A stretch of 64,000 bases of DNA from M55B127 sp034521955 (GTDB lineage Bacteria; Bacillota; Halanaerobiia; Halanaerobiales; M55B127), in contig JAXHLT010000003.1 in the NCBI GenBank assembly GCA_034521955.1, positions 1 through 64,000 of the forward strand, given 5' to 3'. Below the pieces are notes generated by a model that was not told where the DNA came from, ran no database searches, and was given only the letters and a program-made list of their open reading frames with translations. Shown here piece after piece: positions 60,832 through 64,000 of the stretch. How positions within the stretch are numbered: position 1 is the stretch's first letter; the number at the start of each line of letters is the position of its first letter. The position numbers and the translations under genes were made by a program.

Positions 60832-63201
60832 ATGAAAGATTTGGAAAAAGTAAAGATTAGTGATGGAGACATTGAAAAAATAGATGATGATAACATGGAA
60901 TTACCCTTATTAGCATCTAGGGGAGTTGTAGTTTTCCCTCATATGGTAATACCACTTTTAGTAGGAAGAGATAAATCAATTGAAGCATTAGAAGAAGCAA
61001 TGATTGAGGAAAAAAGAATTTTAATAGCTGCTCAAAAAGATGAATCTATAGAAGAACCAGCAGAAGAAGACCTCTATCAGGTAGGAACAATAACTGAAGT
61101 TAAACAGTTAGTTAAACTTCCAAATGGTATGATTAAGGTTATTGTTGAAGGTATTCAGAGAGCAAAAATAGTTGAATTTTTAGAAACCGATGATCTTTTT
61201 AGAGTAAAAGTTGATGTATTTAATGAAGATGAAATAGATCCTGATAATTTAGACTATGAGACTGAAGCTTTAATGAGGTCTGTAATTGACTATTTCAAAG
61301 AATATGTAAAATATAATAGAAACTTTCCTGCTGAAACTATGGTTTCTGTAATAAATATTGAAGAACCAGGTAGATTAGCAGATATAATTGCTTCTAATCT
61401 AGAACTAAAATATAAAAAGGAACAAAAATTATTAGAAGCCTTCTCAAATAAAGAACGCTTAGAACTTTTAATGAAGATAATTAAAAAAGAAATAGAGATA
61501 TTAAAAATAGAAAATGACATCAATGAAAAAGTAAAAGATCAGGTAGAAAAAACCCAGAAAGAATATTTTTTAAAAGAGAAACTAAAGGTCATAAAAGATG
61601 AACTTGATGAAGGTGATGCAGATGAAATAGAAGAGTATAGAGAAAGATTACAAGATATCGAATTACCAGAAGAAGTGGAAGAAAAAGTTGAAAAAGAGAT
61701 TAAAAAACTAAATAAAACACCTTCTATGTCACCTGAATCAACAGTAATAAGAAATTATTTAGACTGTATGTTAGATTTACCCTGGGATAATGAAAAAAAT
61801 ATTGAAATAAATCTAAAAGAAGCAGAAAAAATACTTGAAGAAGATCATTATGGACTTGAAGATGTTAAAGAAAGAATTTTAGAATATCTAGCTGTAAGGA
61901 AAATATCTAAAAAGAAAAAAAGCCCAATCTTATGTTTAGTAGGTGCACCTGGTGTTGGTAAAACATCACTGGGACGTTCTGTAGCCCGTGCATTGGAAAG
62001 AGATTTTGTCAGAATGTCATTAGGCGGGGTTAGAGATGAAGCTGAAATAAGAGGCCATAGAAGGACATATATAGGATCTAGACCAGGTCGAATAATCAAC
62101 TCTATGCGAGATGCAGGAAGTAAAAATCCAGTATTCTTATTAGATGAAGTTGATAAAATGTCTGCAGACTTTAGAGGAGATCCAGCATCAGCATTATTAG
62201 AGGTGCTTGATCCTGAACAAAACAACGAGTTTACAGATCATTACCTTGAAGTTCCTTTTGATCTTTCAGATGTACTGTTTATAACAACAGCTAATGTAAC
62301 TAGTACTATACCTGCACCACTTTTAGACCGAATGGAAGTAATTGAGTTACCCGGATATACTGAAGATGAAAAGGTAAAAATAGCTGAAAGACATCTAATA
62401 CCAAGAATTTTAAATGAACATGGTCTTAAAGAAGCACAGATTAATATATCTAATAATGCTTTATATAAAATCATCCAGGAATATACAAGAGAAGCAGGTG
62501 TTAGAAATCTCGAAAGAGAGATCTCAGCTATTGTTAGAAAAATAAGTAAAGAAATAGTTGAAGGTAGAGATAAAAAAGCAAGAATTACAAAAAGAAATGT
62601 AGATAAATACTTGGGTGTTCGTAAATTCAAGTTTGAGGTTGCAAAAAAAGAAGATAGAATCGGTGTTGCTACTGGTCTGGCATATAATCAGGCTGGTGGA
62701 GATATACTCGATATTGAGGTAGCTGTTGTACCTGGTAAAGGGGAAGTTACTTTAACAGGATCATTAGGAGATGTAATGAAAGAATCTGCAAAAGCAGCCT
62801 TAAGTTATATACGTTCAAAACATGAAGAATTAAAATTGGATAAAGACTTTCATGAAAACTATGATATTCATATACATGTTCCACAGGGAGCAGTACCAAA
62901 AGACGGACCTTCAGCAGGAATTACCATAGCTTTAGCAATTGCCTCTGCATTAACCCAAAGAAAAGTTAGGGGAGACTATGCAATGACCGGTGAAATATCA
63001 TTGCGAGGTCGTGTACTGCCTGTGGGTGGTATTAAAACTAAGATTCTTGCTGCTAAAAGAGCAGGTATAAATAAGATATTATTACCGGAAGAAAATAAAG
63101 AATCAATGAGTGAAATTCAAAATTATCTTAAAAAAGATCTAGATATAAATTATGTTGAACACATGGATAAAGTCATTGATTTACTTTTAATGGAGGAATA
63201 A
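60832..63201 (+). CDS. lon: ATP-dependent Lon protease
   Basis: The 789-residue protease degrades damaged and regulatory proteins. The substrate-binding LAN domain comes first (PLLASRGVVVFPHMVIPLLV). The AAA+ domain has Walker A GAPGVGKTSLGRSVARAL near residue 372 and Walker B FLLDEVDKMSADF. The C-terminal protease domain has the Ser in PKDGPSAGIT near residue 695 and the catalytic Lys in GGIKTKILAAKRAG. ATG 60832 is chosen, with GAGGTGAAGG before it; the in-frame TTG at 60811 has no site. It is adjacent to engB. Confidence 0.95.
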   Translation: MKDLEKVKISDGDIEKIDDDNMELPLLASRGVVVFPHMVIPLLVGRDKSIEALEEAMIEEKRILIAAQKDESIEEPAEEDLYQVGTITEVKQLVKLPNGMIKVIVEGIQRAKIVEFLETDDLFRVKVDVFNEDEIDPDNLDYETEALMRSVIDYFKEYVKYNRNFPAETMVSVINIEEPGRLADIIASNLELKYKKEQKLLEAFSNKERLELLMKIIKKEIEILKIENDINEKVKDQVEKTQKEYFLKEKLKVIKDELDEGDADEIEEYRERLQDIELPEEVEEKVEKEIKKLNKTPSMSPESTVIRNYLDCMLDLPWDNEKNIEINLKEAEKILEEDHYGLEDVKERILEYLAVRKISKKKKSPILCLVGAPGVGKTSLGRSVARALERDFVRMSLGGVRDEAEIRGHRRTYIGSRPGRIINSMRDAGSKNPVFLLDEVDKMSADFRGDPASALLEVLDPEQNNEFTDHYLEVPFDLSDVLFITTANVTSTIPAPLLDRMEVIELPGYTEDEKVKIAERHLIPRILNEHGLKEAQINISNNALYKIIQEYTREAGVRNLEREISAIVRKISKEIVEGRDKKARITKRNVDKYLGVRKFKFEVAKKEDRIGVATGLAYNQAGGDILDIEVAVVPGKGEVTLTGSLGDVMKESAKAALSYIRSKHEELKLDKDFHENYDIHIHVPQGAVPKDGPSAGITIALAIASALTQRKVRGDYAMTGEISLRGRVLPVGGIKTKILAAKRAGINKILLPEENKESMSEIQNYLKKDLDINYVEHMDKVIDLLLMEE

Positions 63202-63204
63202 CAA

Positions 63205-63789
63205 GTGAAAATTAATAATCCCCAGTTTGTAAAAAGCGCCCATACTGTAGATGGTTATCCCTATAATAAACTACCTGAAATTGCTTTTGCAGGTAGGTCA
63301 AATGTAGGGAAATCATCTATGATTAATAAAGTACTAAATAGAAGAGGACTAGCAAAGACAAGTTCTAGTCCTGGTCGTACTAGGAGTATAAATTTTTTTG
63401 ATATAGATAACAAATTCTTTTTAGTAGACTTACCAGGCTATGGGTTTGCTAAGGTTTCAAAAGAAGAAAAAGATAAATGGAGTATGTTAATCAATGATTA
63501 TTTACACTATAGAGAAAATTTGAAAGGTATAGTTTTGATAGTTGATTCCAGGCATAAACCTACAAAAGATGACCTAGTAATGTTAGATTGGATTAGAAGT
63601 GTTCAAATACCTACAACAATTGCTGCTACAAAGGCTGATAAACTGTCTAATAATAAAAAAGCTATACAAAAAAAGGTAATTATAAATACACTTGCACTTG
63701 CTGAGGATGAAAAGTTCACTTTCTTTTCGGCAAAAACAGGTGAAGGAAAACAAATGATATTTGCATTTATTAATCAAATAATAAAGTAG
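63205..63789 (+). CDS. engB: Ribosome biogenesis GTPase EngB/YsxC
   Basis: The 194-residue GTPase assists large-subunit assembly. The P-loop is AGRSNVGKSSMINKVLNR near residue 30, switch II VDLPGYGFAKVSKEEKDKW, and the guanine motifs TKADKLSN and FFSAKTGEGKQ follow. It starts at GTG after GGAGGAATAAC, just four bases downstream of lon, so they are co-transcribed. Confidence 0.95.
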   Translation: MKINNPQFVKSAHTVDGYPYNKLPEIAFAGRSNVGKSSMINKVLNRRGLAKTSSSPGRTRSINFFDIDNKFFLVDLPGYGFAKVSKEEKDKWSMLINDYLHYRENLKGIVLIVDSRHKPTKDDLVMLDWIRSVQIPTTIAATKADKLSNNKKAIQKKVIINTLALAEDEKFTFFSAKTGEGKQMIFAFINQIIK

Positions 63790-63799
63790 AGGTGTAGAG

Positions 63800-64000
63800 A
63801 TGGGCTCTCAATCATACACTAGTTCATTTGCATCAATATATGATGATATTATGGACAGAGTACCATATTTTTACTGGTATAAATATTTGCGTTATCTATT
63901 ATCATATTATGATAAAGATCCTGAATATATAATGGAGTTAGCTTGTGGAACAGGTAATATGATAAAGTACTTTGTTAAAGATGCTGAAGAAATTTTTGGA
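63800..64000 (+). CDS. SAM-dependent methyltransferase, cut by the window edge
   Basis: The 67 codons present read MGSQSYTSSFASIYDDIMDR and EYIMELACGTGNMIKYFV. ELACGTGN is the SAM-binding motif I of class I methyltransferases. The substrate cannot be told from the fragment. It is 10 bases after engB and in the same transcription unit. Confidence 0.85.
   Translation, partial: MGSQSYTSSFASIYDDIMDRVPYFYWYKYLRYLLSYYDKDPEYIMELACGTGNMIKYFVKDAEEIFG

Noticed and set aside
62241..62630. Minus-strand open frame of 129 codons inside lon
   Set aside because: It is a shadow of the conserved AAA+ coding sequence on the other strand.
1..64000. CRISPR array or long tandem repeats
   Set aside because: No regularly spaced direct repeats or Cas-like genes were seen. 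The group II maturase is not Cas1-associated.

Overview
The window is about 64 kb of AT-rich DNA from an anaerobic, low-GC bacterium of the Bacillota type. Supporting signs are tungsten-dependent aldehyde ferredoxin oxidoreductases (AORs), strong purine-rich ribosome binding sites, frequent TTG and GTG starts, intrinsic terminators after most operons, a MrfA/MrfB pair and the order tig-clpP-clpX-lonA-engB. Halanaerobiales is a plausible order, but this is inference and no rRNA is present to settle it.

Region 1 (1-4.5 kb) is mobile and decayed. A group II intron with its reverse transcriptase/maturase lies directly behind an intrinsic terminator. It is followed by a broken tyrosine-integrase tail, a small lipoprotein gene and a twice-frameshifted aldo/keto reductase. 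Region 2 (4.7-10.2 kb) is a tungsten-oxidoreductase operon. A Moco/Tuco-type riboswitch with a terminator platform precedes a Tat-signal polyferredoxin (YdhY-like), an AOR (YdhV-like), an unknown 177-residue protein, a frameshifted fdhD, tatA and tatC. Region 3 (10.2-23 kb) holds an FtsA-like ATPase, a CofE-like ligase, stress and signalling genes, an ABC exporter and many broken genes (EAL, Usp, cyclase, AI-2E permease, MerR, MFS). Region 4 (23-29.7 kb) is a second tungsten locus. A radical-SAM/SPASM maturase, a second riboswitch of the same class, an AOR split by one frameshift, a MoaD-like protein, DUF3842 and an ECF S-component lie in a row, followed by a TGS GTPase, DUF1893 and DUF2177.

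Region 5 (29.7-41 kb) has a truncated dipeptide ABC operon, degV, a cytosine-deaminase-like amidohydrolase, a MenA/UbiA prenyltransferase, a broken ADP-ribosylglycohydrolase, a kinase-like/nuclease-like fusion next to a split phosphoribosyltransferase, two mechanosensitive channels and msrB. Region 6 (41-44.6 kb) is a sulfur-mobilisation operon: radical SAM protein, TusA-like, DsrE-like, NifS-like and an IscU-DUF59 fusion. Region 7 (45.5-50.5 kb) contains a membrane-anchored type II NADH dehydrogenase, a secreted protein with two FMN-binding domains that each carry a flavinylation motif, ApbE, and a polyprenyl synthase. With the UbiA enzyme at 34.8 kb this is the core gene set of flavin-based extracellular electron transfer. 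Region 8 (50.5-64 kb) is housekeeping: mrfA/mrfB, a DUF1028 protein, a two-component system, tRNA-Leu, tig-clpP-clpX-lonA-engB and a truncated methyltransferase.

Three themes stand out: two tungsten-enzyme loci under the same riboswitch class, an extracytoplasmic flavin electron-transfer module, and a concentration of single-base frameshifts between 3 and 40 kb that is absent from the last 23 kb.
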